The notes: a model not told the origin generated them from the sequence alone. DNA of 55,201 nt from Prevotella sp. UBA2809 (GCA_002351725.1 DEHD01000013.1:1-55201), one strand, 5' to 3'. Shown: positions 7,446-16,309, numbered from the stretch's first letter. Made by a program: numbers and translations.

Positions 7446-9374
7446 TAGACTATCGCACTCCTTAAGCCAGAGGGCGGATGATGCGTCACTTGGCATTCGC
7501 CAGTCGCCTCGTGGCGAGAGACTAACACTTCCCACCTTAGGACCATCAGGCAAGCAAGAACGCTTGAACTGCTGATTGAAGAATCGGCGGCAGAATGTGG
7601 TGAGCCATTTCTTTACGGTCTCCTCGTCGTAGAGCGCAGCCTTACCCTCGCTTGGTGTGCAGAAGGCACGCTTGGCAAGGAGGAAAATCTTCTTAGGACT
7701 GAAGCCATAACGCAGGAAGTAGTAGATGAAGAAATCGTGTAGCTCGTATGGGCCCACAAGGTCTTCGGTCTTCTGCTTTATGTTGCCTTGTTCGTCGGCA
7801 GGAATAAGTTCTGGCGAAATAGGTGTGTCTACGATATCGAGCAGAGTCTCAGTTGCCATCTCGCCAGCCACATAGCTTACTAAGTAGCGGATGAGAGTCT
7901 TGGGCACTCCAGCGTTTACACCATACATCGACATGTGGTCGCCATTATATGTGGCCCATCCGAGGGCAAGCTCCGAGAGGTCGCCTGTACCCACAACGAT
8001 GGCATTCTCCTGATTGGCCACATCCATCAGAATCTGTGTGCGCTCGCGAGCCTGTGAGTTCTCGTAGGTGATATCGTGGATGGAAGCATCGTGATTGATA
8101 TCGCTGAAATGCTGAGTAACAGCTGCTGCAATACTAATCTCGCGGATGGTAACACCAAGTGTCTCCATCAGCTTCAGGGCGTTGTTATAGGTGCGATCGG
8201 TGGTTCCAAATCCTGGCATTGTGATGCCCACGATGCCCTTGCGGTCGAGACCGAGCTTGTCGAACGCCTTAACGGCAACAAGCAGAGCGAGTGTAGAATC
8301 CAGTCCGCCGCTGATGCCGATAACAGCCTTCTTACCATTGATATGATACAGGCGCTTTACCAATCCCATAACCTGTATGTTGAGAATCTCCTCGCACGAT
8401 GCCTGCATATTCTCGCTCTTAGGAATGAAGGGATAAGGATCGATGTTGCGAGTGAGCTTGAACTCACGCTGGGCTGTCTGCTTGCAGACTATCTCGTTGG
8501 CATGTGCGCCACGCTGTGCATTGATGAATGTGGTGTTGGTGCGGCGCTCAACATGCAGCGACTCGATGTCAATCTGGCACATCTTGAGTTGTGGCTGCAG
8601 AGAGAAGCGATCCCCCTCTTCAAGCGGTCGACCGTTCTCGAAGATGATGGCATTTCCGCCATATACAACATCCTGAGTCGACTCGCCGAAACCGCAGCTT
8701 GAATATACATATCCGCTAATCATGCGGGCACTCTGCTGAGCAAGAAGCGACTTGAGGTAGGCATGCTTTCCGATAAGCTCGTCGCTGGCAGAGAGATTGA
8801 AGATGATATCGGCTCCAGCAAGTGCAAGATTATTACTTGGTGGTGTGGGTGCCCATACATCCTCGCAGATTTCAACGCCGAACTTAACGCCATCGCGGGT
8901 TACAAATACCTGTGGCTCGGCTGACACCTTAACAGGGCTGCCTGCGAAATAGATTTCGGTTGGGTTCAGGTCCTGCGACGAAGCAAACCAGCGCTTCTCG
9001 TAGAACTCGCCGTAATTGGGCAGATATACCTTAGGCACAATGCCCAACAGTGTTCCGCTCTGCAGAACGGCAGCGCAGTTATACAGCAGACCGTTTACCA
9101 CAACGGGCAGACCAACTATAACGATGGTGTTGAGCTTGCGGGTGAAATCGAGCAGTTTTACTACACCCTCCTCAGCATGGTCGAGAAGAAGCTGCTCCTT
9201 GAACAAATCCTGACAAGAATAGCCTGTGATGCAGAGCTCAGGGAACACGATAATCTCAACTCCACGATCCTCGGCCTGAGCTATCAGAGTCTCAATCTGC
9301 TGAACATTATATTCCACATCGGCCACCTTAACCGTGGGAACAGCTGCTGCAACGTTTACAAATCCGTATTTCAT
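7443..9374 (-). CDS. nadE: Glutamine-dependent NAD+ synthetase
   Basis: Protein of 643 residues that converts deamido-NAD to NAD+ using ATP and glutamine. The N-terminal nitrilase-type amidase (about 1-270) shows the triad: Glu in FPELCITGYS, Lys in the PKVYLPNYGEF segment and Cys in GVEICEDVW. The C-terminal synthetase has the pyrophosphatase P-loop GISGGLDS near residue 355 and ends in the usual Ser/Arg-rich segment. Length fits the long two-domain form. The start ATG overlaps the stop of the DUF2027 gene by 4 bases. That places NAD synthesis at the end of the operon encoding Rnf, which exchanges electrons between ferredoxin and NAD. Confidence 0.95.
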   Translation of the reverse strand: MKYGFVNVAAAVPTVKVADVEYNVQQIETLIAQAEDRGVEIIVFPELCITGYSCQDLFKEQLLLDHAEEGVVKLLDFTRKLNTIVIVGLPVVVNGLLYNCAAVLQSGTLLGIVPKVYLPNYGEFYEKRWFASSQDLNPTEIYFAGSPVKVSAEPQVFVTRDGVKFGVEICEDVWAPTPPSNNLALAGADIIFNLSASDELIGKHAYLKSLLAQQSARMISGYVYSSCGFGESTQDVVYGGNAIIFENGRPLEEGDRFSLQPQLKMCQIDIESLHVERRTNTTFINAQRGAHANEIVCKQTAQREFKLTRNIDPYPFIPKSENMQASCEEILNIQVMGLVKRLYHINGKKAVIGISGGLDSTLALLVAVKAFDKLGLDRKGIVGITMPGFGTTDRTYNNALKLMETLGVTIREISIAAAVTQHFSDINHDASIHDITYENSQARERTQILMDVANQENAIVVGTGDLSELALGWATYNGDHMSMYGVNAGVPKTLIRYLVSYVAGEMATETLLDIVDTPISPELIPADEQGNIKQKTEDLVGPYELHDFFIYYFLRYGFSPKKIFLLAKRAFCTPSEGKAALYDEETVKKWLTTFCRRFFNQQFKRSCLPDGPKVGSVSLSPRGDWRMPSDASSALWLKECDSL

Positions 9375-10069
9375 AGCTTTACTTTTTGAACGTCGTTTTC
9401 AATAAGTGTGTAGATAAGTGCGGGCTGCTCGAAGAAGTCGTTCTCGCGGAAGGCGTGCAGCTTGTAGAACTTAACGGTATCAACACGCACCTGGGCATTT
9501 ACAGGAGTCTTGAGCAGATAAAGCTTGTCGCGCTTATATGCAATGAGCTGAATGCAGCAGTGCTCAAGATCGTTCAAGTCCTCACGACCGAACTCCTCGA
9601 TAAACTCCTTGCAGTTAGGCTCAATCTCGCCCTCGGCACGAAGCTTCCATGCACTGCCCTCGGCTGTCATATAGACATAGCGTAGATAGTAGTTCGAATC
9701 GTTTATCAGATAGGTCTCGAAACGGCTCTGCGACAGTTCCTTAATCTCCATTGGCACAAAAGCGAGAAAAGCACTAAGCTTGTCGCCGCCTTTACGCTCT
9801 TCGGATTTAGCTTTAAAAGTAATCGGACGATCGGCGGGTTCTATCTCGGGTTCTTCCTCTTCATCAGCTGCCTGACGTGCCTGGTTCTTAATCTCAACCA
9901 TACGGGTTGTCTCGTAGCTCTCCTCGCCTACTACCACAACCTCGTTAATCATCATCGGCATCTGGAATCCGTCTTCGTCTTCAACCAGTACGATGTTCTT
10001 TCCTTGAAAGCCGGCAACCTTTCCGCCGCCTACTTCGCTCAGGAATCTTACTTTATCTCCAATTTTCAT
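9371..10069 (-). CDS. DUF2027 domain-containing protein
   Basis: Protein of 232 residues. The N-terminal 50 or so residues form a small beta-rich module (KIGDKVRFL, then Gly-rich and acidic strands) typical of the Bacteroidetes DUF2027 family. A charged linker rich in Glu follows (about 65-95), then a second domain of about 130 residues. From memory, relatives often end in a Smr nuclease-like domain; I see none here, and the stop overlaps the next start by 4 bases, so the short form looks natural. Function is unknown. It sits between rnfA and nadE with a 4-base overlap on each side, which implies coupled translation. Confidence 0.75.
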   Translation of the reverse strand: MKIGDKVRFLSEVGGGKVAGFQGKNIVLVEDEDGFQMPMMINEVVVVGEESYETTRMVEIKNQARQAADEEEEPEIEPADRPITFKAKSEERKGGDKLSAFLAFVPMEIKELSQSRFETYLINDSNYYLRYVYMTAEGSAWKLRAEGEIEPNCKEFIEEFGREDLNDLEHCCIQLIAYKRDKLYLLKTPVNAQVRVDTVKFYKLHAFRENDFFEQPALIYTLIENDVQKVKL

Positions 10070-10665
10070 AATCCAAATAAATTCTTCAATCCTCCGTCAA
10101 CACCCGAGAAGCCCATGAACGCTAAGCTCAGCAGTCCTGCCGAGAGCATTACGATGGCCATTCCCTGCATGCCCTTTGGAATCTTAACAAGTTCGAGCTG
10201 CTCGCGCATGCCAGCAAACACGGTGAGTGCCAAGCCGAAGCCGATGGCTGTAGAGAAGGCGTAAACCACACTCTGCAGCAGGTTATAATCTTTCTGTATT
10301 ACCAGAATGGCAACACCCAGCACAGCACAGTTGGTGGTGATAAGTGGCAAGAAGATGCCTAACGCCTGATAGAGCGCTGGCGATACTTTCTTGAGCACAA
10401 TCTCTACAAGCTGTACCAGCGAGGCTATCACAAGGATAAAGGCGATAGTCTGCAGATACTGCAAGCCGAATACGTCGAGCACATATTTCTGTACCAGCCA
10501 GGTAACGATGGTGGCGAGTGTAAGCACAAAGGCTACAGCAGCCGACATACCCAGCGAGGTGTCAATCTTCTTTGATACGCCAAGGAAAGGACATATTCCC
10601 AAGAACTGCGACAACACGATGTTGTTCACAAATATGGCGCTAATGAAAATCAAAATGTATTCCAT
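10066..10665 (-). CDS. rnfA: Electron transport complex subunit RnfA
   Basis: Integral membrane subunit of 199 residues with six predicted helices. RnfA and RnfE form the membrane core of the Rnf complex, which couples ferredoxin:NAD+ electron transfer to Na+ or H+ export; family work places an iron-sulfur centre between the two. The N-terminal signature SAIFVNNIVLSQFLGICPFLG and the TTNCAVLG segment near residue 110 identify RnfA, and both carry the conserved Cys. The ATG at 10665 matches the family start; an in-frame GTG 7 codons upstream is less likely. The stop overlaps the DUF2027 start by 4 bases. Confidence 0.94.
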   Translation of the reverse strand: MEYILIFISAIFVNNIVLSQFLGICPFLGVSKKIDTSLGMSAAVAFVLTLATIVTWLVQKYVLDVFGLQYLQTIAFILVIASLVQLVEIVLKKVSPALYQALGIFLPLITTNCAVLGVAILVIQKDYNLLQSVVYAFSTAIGFGLALTVFAGMREQLELVKIPKGMQGMAIVMLSAGLLSLAFMGFSGVDGGLKNLFGL

Positions 10666-10777
10666 AACTATATTATTTTTTGGCACGGATTAACGCAGCT
10701 CTCTTTTAGAGAAACGCTGCTTTTGTGCGCAGCCAGCCGTGTTTATATTAAAAGCCGTGTAAATCTGTGCCTATAAA
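10666..10777. repeat. Spacer with imperfect inverted and direct repeats
   Basis: The 112-base rnfE-rnfA gap holds GGCACGGATT near 10681 and its near reverse complement AATCTGTGCC near 10762 (one mismatch). Inside are a CTCTC...GAGA hairpin and two copies of AGCCGTGT. The gap is longer than others in the operon. No gene is seen. It may be a dispersed intergenic repeat. Confidence 0.4.
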
Positions 10778-11362
10778 TTAATTACTCTTTAGTTTGTTGA
10801 CTATCGCGATAAGGAATCCGAGTGTGATGAATGCTCCTGGAGGGAGGACAAACAACAGGATGTTGAATGTCTCGGACAGCAGGGTTAATCCGAAGATTGA
10901 ACCTGAGCCAAGCAGCTCGCGGCACATACCAAGAAGGGTAAGACCCAAGGTGAATCCGAGTCCGATACCTATTCCATCAAACAGAGAGGCTATGGGTGAG
11001 TTCTTTGCTGCAAAAGCTTCGGCTCTACCCAAGATAATACAGTTTACAACAATCAGTGGAATGAACAATCCTAACGATGCATCAACATCAGGCAGATAAG
11101 CCTTGATTACCATCTGGAGGATTGTTACAAAGGCTGCAATAACCACAATGAATACTGGGATGCGAACCTTATCGGGAGTTACCGACTTCAAGCAGCTGAT
11201 AACGAAATTGGTGCAGATAAGAACCGCCATTGTGGCAAGTCCCATCGACATACCATTCAAAGCGGATGTGGTTGTGGCCAGAGTTGGACACATACCAAGC
11301 ATCAGGACGAACGTTGGGTTCTCCTTTACAATGCCATTTTTTATAATCTGTATCGCGTTCAT
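10778..11362 (-). CDS. rnfE: Electron transport complex subunit RnfE
   Basis: Integral membrane protein of 194 residues, six predicted helices, paralogous to RnfA and inserted in the opposite orientation in the Rnf core. Family marks are NPTFVLMLGMCPTLA near residue 15 and IVVNCIILGRAEAFA near residue 105, each with a conserved Cys. The usual rnfG-rnfE-rnfA order is kept. It follows rnfG after a run of four 7-base units and precedes rnfA after an unusually long repeat-bearing gap. Confidence 0.94.
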   Translation of the reverse strand: MNAIQIIKNGIVKENPTFVLMLGMCPTLATTTSALNGMSMGLATMAVLICTNFVISCLKSVTPDKVRIPVFIVVIAAFVTILQMVIKAYLPDVDASLGLFIPLIVVNCIILGRAEAFAAKNSPIASLFDGIGIGLGFTLGLTLLGMCRELLGSGSIFGLTLLSETFNILLFVLPPGAFITLGFLIAIVNKLKSN

Positions 11363-11367
11363 ATATC

Positions 11368-11395
11368 TCTTAATTCTTAAATCTTAATTCTTAAC
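11368..11395. repeat. Four 7-base tandem units at the rnfG-rnfE junction
   Basis: TCTTAAT, TCTTAAA, TCTTAAT and TCTTAAC follow without gaps. The array includes the rnfG stop codon (11384-11386) and encodes the last residues of RnfG. Confidence 0.7.
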
Positions 11396-12007
11396 TTGAG
11401 TAGAAGCTCCCGAGTGCGCATCAGCACTTCCGCCCATGTAAGCGTTATAAGCATTGTTTACAGCAAGCAGGAATGCGCGACTTGTAATGGTAGAAGCTGT
11501 GATAGCGTCAACCTGTCCGCCATCCTTCGAAACAGTGAGAGGTTCGGCTGGCGACTTGCCAATGATGTTGCCCTTGCCGTCCTTCTGGAACCACTTGTCG
11601 GCCTTAGCTCCAAGTCCTGGAGTCTCAGCGTGCTCAAGCAGTGTGTAGCCTAAGATTGTGCCCTCGGGGTCGAAACCTACCAGCACCTTAAGGTCGCCAC
11701 CAAAACCGCCTGTTGTGCTCTCAACGGCAACACCTAACTTGTTTCCTTTGGCATCCTTTGTCTGATAGATGATGTATATTACTTCCTTGCCATTGGCATC
11801 GTGCTGACGAACGGTATCGGTGGCCGAAACACTAAGGTTGTCGCACACCATAACCTTCTTGATTCCATCAGACAGCGCCTTTGCTTTCTGGTCGGCAATA
11901 GGACCCTCGGTAAGGTGGTTTACAAAAGCAAGTACACCACCCATGATTACTGCTACCGATGTAAGTACCAGCACCATATTCAGTAATGATGATTCTAACT
12001 TCTTCAT
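11384..12007 (-). CDS. rnfG: Electron transport complex subunit RnfG
   Basis: Protein of 207 residues with one N-terminal membrane helix (about 8-30) and an FMN-binding domain outside the cytoplasm. RnfG carries FMN bound covalently through a Thr phosphoester; the expected site is Thr173 in DAITAST (167-173), a variant of the S/T-G-A-T motif. ETPGLG near residue 128 is also typical. The C-terminal tail is Ser/Ala-rich, and its final residues are encoded by a 7-base tandem array. The start overlaps the rnfD stop by 4 bases. Confidence 0.93.
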   Translation of the reverse strand: MKKLESSLLNMVLVLTSVAVIMGGVLAFVNHLTEGPIADQKAKALSDGIKKVMVCDNLSVSATDTVRQHDANGKEVIYIIYQTKDAKGNKLGVAVESTTGGFGGDLKVLVGFDPEGTILGYTLLEHAETPGLGAKADKWFQKDGKGNIIGKSPAEPLTVSKDGGQVDAITASTITSRAFLLAVNNAYNAYMGGSADAHSGASTQVKN

Positions 12008-12996
12008 TTTGCTACCTCCCCGAATCTCTTTGGTTTTACATAATTGTTAATGAGCGGAGTGAACGCATTCATGATAAGAATAGCGAACGAAACGCCCTCA
12101 GGATAAGCACCCCAGTTACGGATGATAACTGTGAGAACTCCGATGGCTATACCATAGATAATCTGACCCTTTGGAGTCATAGGACTGGTAACGTAATCGG
12201 TTGCCATAAAGATGGCACCAAGCATCAGTCCACCTGTGAACAGCGCTGAGATAGGATCAGGATAAACAGGATCTGACAGATGCAGCAAACCTGCGAACAC
12301 GAACACTGTGCCCAGAATAGATGCTGGGATGTGCCATGTGATGATGCGGTTGTAGAGCATGAATGCCAGACCAAACAGCAGTGCCAGTCCGCAAACCTCG
12401 CCCATAGCTCCTGCACCACCATCGGTTGAACCAAGGAACAGCTCTATTGATGATGGCAACTCGTCGAGCAGCGATACGTCACCTTGGCGGATGGCCGAGT
12501 TGATGATAGAAAGCGGTGTGGCTCCTGTCTCTGCATCGAGATATGCTCCCCACTGTCCTATCTTTGGCCATGAGGTCATCTGTGCAGGGAAGGCTACCAA
12601 CAGTGCAGCACGACCCACCAGAGCGGGATTAAAGATGTTATTACCCAAACCTCCGAATGTCATCTTTGCTACACCGATGGCAAACAGCGCACCAATAAGC
12701 ACTATCCATACAGGAAGGTTTGAAGGCAGATTGAACGCCAACAGCAGACCAGTAATGATGGCCGATCCGTCGTGCAGCGTGTTCTCTTTCTTCTTCAGAA
12801 TATATTTATTGATAGCCCACTCGAAAAGGCAGCAGGCACCTACACTGGTTGTGGTTACAACAAGCGAACCCAAGCCAAAGAAGTAGAACGAAGCGAGCAG
12901 AGCTGGCATCAAGGCGATGATGACACCATACATGTTGCGCTCTACCGAATCGCGGCTATGGGCGTGTGGCGATAATGAAACTATTAACTTTGACAT
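12004..12996 (-). CDS. rnfD: Electron transport complex subunit RnfD
   Basis: Polytopic membrane subunit of 330 residues. RnfD holds covalent FMN on a Thr; the motif TGATPLS places it at Thr160. The segment FGGLGNNIFNPALVGRA (about 114-130) is the family hallmark, and MATDYVTSPMTPKGQ appears near the C-terminus. Hydrophobic segments fit 8 or more helices. It follows rnfC after a 53-base gap filled with 7- and 8-base units and overlaps rnfG by 4 bases. Confidence 0.95.
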   Translation of the reverse strand: MSKLIVSLSPHAHSRDSVERNMYGVIIALMPALLASFYFFGLGSLVVTTTSVGACCLFEWAINKYILKKKENTLHDGSAIITGLLLAFNLPSNLPVWIVLIGALFAIGVAKMTFGGLGNNIFNPALVGRAALLVAFPAQMTSWPKIGQWGAYLDAETGATPLSIINSAIRQGDVSLLDELPSSIELFLGSTDGGAGAMGEVCGLALLFGLAFMLYNRIITWHIPASILGTVFVFAGLLHLSDPVYPDPISALFTGGLMLGAIFMATDYVTSPMTPKGQIIYGIAIGVLTVIIRNWGAYPEGVSFAILIMNAFTPLINNYVKPKRFGEVAK

Positions 12997-13053
12997 TAAA
13001 CGTTAAACATTAAAGATTAAACATTTTACCTTTTTACTTTTTTACCTTTTCAC
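12995..13053. repeat. Tandem 7- then 8-base units between rnfC and rnfD
   Basis: Five heptads (ATTAAAC, GTTAAAC, ATTAAAG, ATTAAAC, ATTTTAC) run into three octads (CTTTTTAC, TTTTTTAC, CTTTTCAC). The array fills the whole junction from the rnfD start codon to the rnfC stop codon. Confidence 0.7.
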
Positions 13054-14417
13054 CCTTTAGCAGCTCTGCTGCGGATGATGCCCATTACTGTGGCTTTTCC
13101 CTGACGGATATTGTCGAGCAGCGGACGATGAGCAGGACAAGTGTAATGGCACGAACCGCACTCAATACAACTTGTGATATCCTCGCTCTCAGCACGCTCC
13201 CAGTTCTTTACCTCCGAGAGTTTTGCCAGCAGATATGGCTCCAAGCCCATAGGACAAACACCAACACACTTGGCACAGCGGATGCAAGGCTGTGGTTCCT
13301 TGCGGCGTGCTTCTTCGTCGCTGATGATTGTAACCGAGTTGGTTCCCTTACATATGGGCACCTCAACAGATGTCAGAGCCTTACCCATCATAGGTCCGCC
13401 TGCCAGCAACTTATTGTCGCCCTCAGGCATACCGCCACAGAAGTCGATAAGGTCCTTCATAGGGGTTCCCATTCTCACCTGGAAGTTACCTGGGTTGGCA
13501 AGCTTCTTACCTGTAACTGTGGTGTAGCGCTCAAACAGAGGCTTATTCTTCATCACAGCCTCGTAAACGGCAAAGGCAGTACCCACGTTCTGCACAATAG
13601 CGCCAACGTTCACTGGGATAGCTGGAGGAGCAGGAACCTGACGCTGGATAACAGCATCAACAAGCTGCTTCTCACCTCCCTGAGGATAGCGCTGCTTCAA
13701 TGGAACAACCTCAACCTGATAGTGTCGGTCGCTGAACTTCTCGGCGCATTTCTTTGTGAGCAGTTCGATAGCTGCAGGCTTGTTGGTTTCAATGCCAATA
13801 TAGCCTTTAGAAACCTTAGCAGCAATCATCAGCAGTTCCAAACCTACAAGAATTTCATCAGGGCGTTCCATCATCAGGCGATAGTCGGCTGTGATATAAG
13901 GCTCGCACTCTACGGCATTGATTATTACGCATTCGGCCTTAGCTGTTGGCGGAGGTGTGAGCTTGATGAATGTTGGGAAACAAGCTCCTCCCATACCAAC
14001 TACTCCAGCGTTCTTAATGCGATTCACAATCTCCTCGGGAGTAAGCTCATGATGATCGGCAACAAGTTCAAGCTTATTACTGCGGTCGATGCTCTCTTCC
14101 CACTCATCGCCCTCAACGTTGATGATGATAGCGGGTTTGCGATAGCCTGTGGCGTCGATAGCGGTATCAACCTTGAAAACTGTTCCGCTTACCGATGAGA
14201 AAATAGGAGCCGAAACAAATCCGCCAGCTTCGGCTATCAGTGTGCCCACCTTAACCTTATCGCCCTTCTGAACAACAGGTTTTGCTGGGGCTCCGATATG
14301 CTGACTCAAAGGGAAAATGGCCTGCTTTGGCAACTCGGCCACAACAGTAGGCACCTCATGTGTCAGTTTGTTTTCTTTTGGGTGAATACCACCCATGCTA
14401 AATGTCTTTATCTTCAT
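13050..14417 (-). CDS. rnfC: Electron transport complex subunit RnfC
   Basis: Peripheral cytoplasmic subunit of 455 residues that binds NADH/FMN and connects to NAD. An N-terminal biotin/lipoyl-like fold is followed by the Rossmann-type region, with GMGGACFPTFIKL near residue 145 and INAVECEPYITAD near 170. An SLBB-like segment follows, then two 4Fe-4S motifs: CIRCAKCVGVCP near 377 and CIECGSCHYTCP near 416. Length is the short form without the long C-terminal tail of gammaproteobacterial RsxC. The start overlaps the rnfB stop by 4 bases. Confidence 0.95.
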   Translation of the reverse strand: MKIKTFSMGGIHPKENKLTHEVPTVVAELPKQAIFPLSQHIGAPAKPVVQKGDKVKVGTLIAEAGGFVSAPIFSSVSGTVFKVDTAIDATGYRKPAIIINVEGDEWEESIDRSNKLELVADHHELTPEEIVNRIKNAGVVGMGGACFPTFIKLTPPPTAKAECVIINAVECEPYITADYRLMMERPDEILVGLELLMIAAKVSKGYIGIETNKPAAIELLTKKCAEKFSDRHYQVEVVPLKQRYPQGGEKQLVDAVIQRQVPAPPAIPVNVGAIVQNVGTAFAVYEAVMKNKPLFERYTTVTGKKLANPGNFQVRMGTPMKDLIDFCGGMPEGDNKLLAGGPMMGKALTSVEVPICKGTNSVTIISDEEARRKEPQPCIRCAKCVGVCPMGLEPYLLAKLSEVKNWERAESEDITSCIECGSCHYTCPAHRPLLDNIRQGKATVMGIIRSRAAKG

Positions 14418-15265
14418 GCTGTTGCCTCCTCTTTTTTAGGTTGTGGGAAATTAACCGCTACAATAGCCTTCTTGGGGCAAACGGCTACGCACTTGCGACA
14501 CAAACGGCACTTCTGATGGTCGATGTAAGCAAGATTGTTCTCAACGGTGATAGCGCCAAACGGACACTCCTTTTCGCACTTTCCGCATCCGATACAGCTC
14601 ACTGCGCAAGCCTTCATAGCAGCAGGACCCTTATCCTTATTTACGCACGATACAAATACTCTACGGTTCTTCGGCCCCTTCTTTCTGAGCTCGATAATGC
14701 CGCGTGGACAAGCCTTTACGCAGGCTCCGCACGATGTACACTTATCGTCGTCTACCTCAGGGATACCTGTCTCGGCATTAATGCTGATAGCACCAAACTG
14801 GCATGCTGCAACACAGTCGCCACAGCCCAGACAGCCGTAGCCGCAAAGCGTCTCGCCAGCACCACAAGCGTGCATGGCAGCACAACTGCGCAATCCAGAA
14901 TACTCTGCTATCTTAGCACGATTCTCGCATGTTCCGTTACATCTCACTACTGCCACCATTGGCTCGGTATTGGCAATAGCCATACCCAACAAGTCGGCCA
15001 CCTTACCCATAGTCTCAGCTCCGCCCACAGGACACATCAGTCCGTCAAGGCTTCCAGCATCGGCACCCTTCACAAGTGCGTCGGCCATACCACTACAACC
15101 AGGATATCCGCATCCACCACAGTTGGCTCCAGGCAGCAGTTCGCCCACCTGAGCAATACGTGGATCCTCATAGACAGCAAACTTCTTGGAGGCTGCAAAC
15201 AGCACAATGGCAGCTATCAGTCCGATGGCTCCAAGCACGATTACTGCAATCAAGATATAATCCAT
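14414..15265 (-). CDS. rnfB: Electron transport complex subunit RnfB
   Basis: Ferredoxin-like subunit of 283 residues, the likely entry point for ferredoxin electrons. One N-terminal membrane helix (about 4-26) is followed by the RnfB cluster motif CGGCGYPGC with a further Cys in LMCPVGG. Four ferredoxin-type motifs come next: CGYGCLGCGDCVAAC, CTSCGACVKACP, CIGCGKCEKECP and CRLCRKCVAVCP. The extra clusters are as in clostridial and Bacteroides RnfB, not the shorter E. coli RsxB. It lies 34 bases below rseC and overlaps rnfC by 4. Confidence 0.95.
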   Translation of the reverse strand: MDYILIAVIVLGAIGLIAAIVLFAASKKFAVYEDPRIAQVGELLPGANCGGCGYPGCSGMADALVKGADAGSLDGLMCPVGGAETMGKVADLLGMAIANTEPMVAVVRCNGTCENRAKIAEYSGLRSCAAMHACGAGETLCGYGCLGCGDCVAACQFGAISINAETGIPEVDDDKCTSCGACVKACPRGIIELRKKGPKNRRVFVSCVNKDKGPAAMKACAVSCIGCGKCEKECPFGAITVENNLAYIDHQKCRLCRKCVAVCPKKAIVAVNFPQPKKEEATA

Positions 15266-15299
15266 AATTACCTGTATTTGTTTTAGTTACTACTTTTTA

Positions 15300-15713
15300 T
15301 TAATCTTCTAAATTAAACGATATCCGCTGCTGTATTCTGTCGCGCATCAGCCACAGCGCCACGTAATATGGCACCAGCGAGGCAATCGCGGCAAGTGCCG
15401 AAACACCTTCGCTATCTGTAAGCTTCAAGGCTATCATCAGCACACATACCAGCAACAGAAACGGAACTCCGAAGCCCAACAGCAATGCCTGATTGGCAAC
15501 ATCCTTAGATGCCCAAACCACTACCTGCTGCCCTACCTCAAACCCCTTGGTATCATTGCGTAATACATCTACTATCTTCACTTTCGATTCGGCGGCATTG
15601 CAACTACTTGCCACTTTGCATGCTGCGCAAGCCGACGTCTGGACAATCTGCACCTTGATGCAGCCATCCTTAATACTTTGTATTACTCCCGAATGTGATA
15701 TCTTATTACTCAT
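15300..15713 (-). CDS. rseC: RseC/MucC-like SoxR-reducing family protein
   Basis: Protein of 137 residues. The N-terminal half is a small beta-rich cytoplasmic domain with the cysteine group SACAACKVASSC (about 27-38), expected to hold a redox centre. Two predicted membrane helices follow at about 78-98 and 102-120. RseC-type genes often lead rnf operons and are thought to help assemble or link Rnf to a redox partner. It is the first gene of this operon, with its own promoter at 15742-15773. Confidence 0.85.
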   Translation of the reverse strand: MSNKISHSGVIQSIKDGCIKVQIVQTSACAACKVASSCNAAESKVKIVDVLRNDTKGFEVGQQVVVWASKDVANQALLLGFGVPFLLLVCVLMIALKLTDSEGVSALAAIASLVPYYVALWLMRDRIQQRISFNLED

Positions 15714-15741
15714 TAACTTGCTTAGTAGACATTACACACTG

Positions 15742-15773
15742 CAAAGATAAGAAAAACTCCCTAATAAAACAAG
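15742..15773 (-). promoter_or_regulatory. Promoter of the rseC-rnf-nadE operon
   Basis: On the minus strand CTTG (15770-15773), a 20-base gap and TATCTTTG (15742-15749) fit the Bacteroidetes consensus with one mismatch in the -33 box. It should drive all nine genes down to nadE. Confidence 0.65.
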
Positions 15774-15809
15774 CGAAAAGCGGTTTTTTCGCAAAAATAA
15801 TCATAATAG

Positions 15810-15841
15810 TTTGCTATTACAAAAGTTTTTTTATACTTTTG
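15810..15841 (+). promoter_or_regulatory. Promoter of the acidic protein gene
   Basis: TTTG (15810-15813), a 20-base gap and TACTTTTG (15834-15841) match the consensus exactly. The leader is about 18 bases. Confidence 0.7.
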
Positions 15842-15865
15842 TCGCGGATTAATAATAATTAGAAG

Positions 15866-16309
15866 ATGAATACAACCGAACTGACATTCCAGCAAATCGA
15901 GCGCGCTATCCGCAAGATAGCCGACAAATTTCCTCCATCTGAGGAAGCTAACGTTATGACCGATATCCACTTCCGCGTGACACAGGAAACGGGCGAACTG
16001 ATGGCTTTCGACGATAACGACGAGGAGATTAACCGTTGCATCATCGAAGACTGGATCGACAATACGGACGATAACTTCTTCGACGAAATCCCAAGCATTT
16101 TCCGCAAGTGTCTCGACAAGATGAAAGACACTGTAGAAAGCATGTCAATCCTCAAGCCATTCTCGTTTGTTCTTGAGAATGACGAGAAGGAGTCAATAGC
16201 CGAGCTCTATCTCGTGGATGACGAGACAGTAATCATCGACCCTGATCTGATGCAGGGTCTGAACGAGGACCTCGACGACTTCTTCAAGAAGCTCTTCGAC
16301 GAGGATTAA
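15866..16309 (+). CDS. Small acidic protein of unknown function
   Basis: Cytoplasmic protein of 147 residues, unusually rich in Asp and Glu, with no signal peptide or membrane segment. The first 25 residues look like an amphipathic helix, followed by a beta-rich middle (DIHFRVTQETGELMAF) and an acidic C-terminus ending in Asp-Glu-Asp. I do not recognise a named family. It has its own consensus promoter and is divergent from rseC. Its stop codon overlaps that of the convergent lipoprotein gene by 4 bases. Confidence 0.8.
   Translation: MNTTELTFQQIERAIRKIADKFPPSEEANVMTDIHFRVTQETGELMAFDDNDEEINRCIIEDWIDNTDDNFFDEIPSIFRKCLDKMKDTVESMSILKPFSFVLENDEKESIAELYLVDDETVIIDPDLMQGLNEDLDDFFKKLFDED

Noticed and set aside
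13128..14198. 356-codon open frame antisense to rnfC
   Set aside because: rnfC is certain from its motifs; the antisense frame has no domain or promoter.
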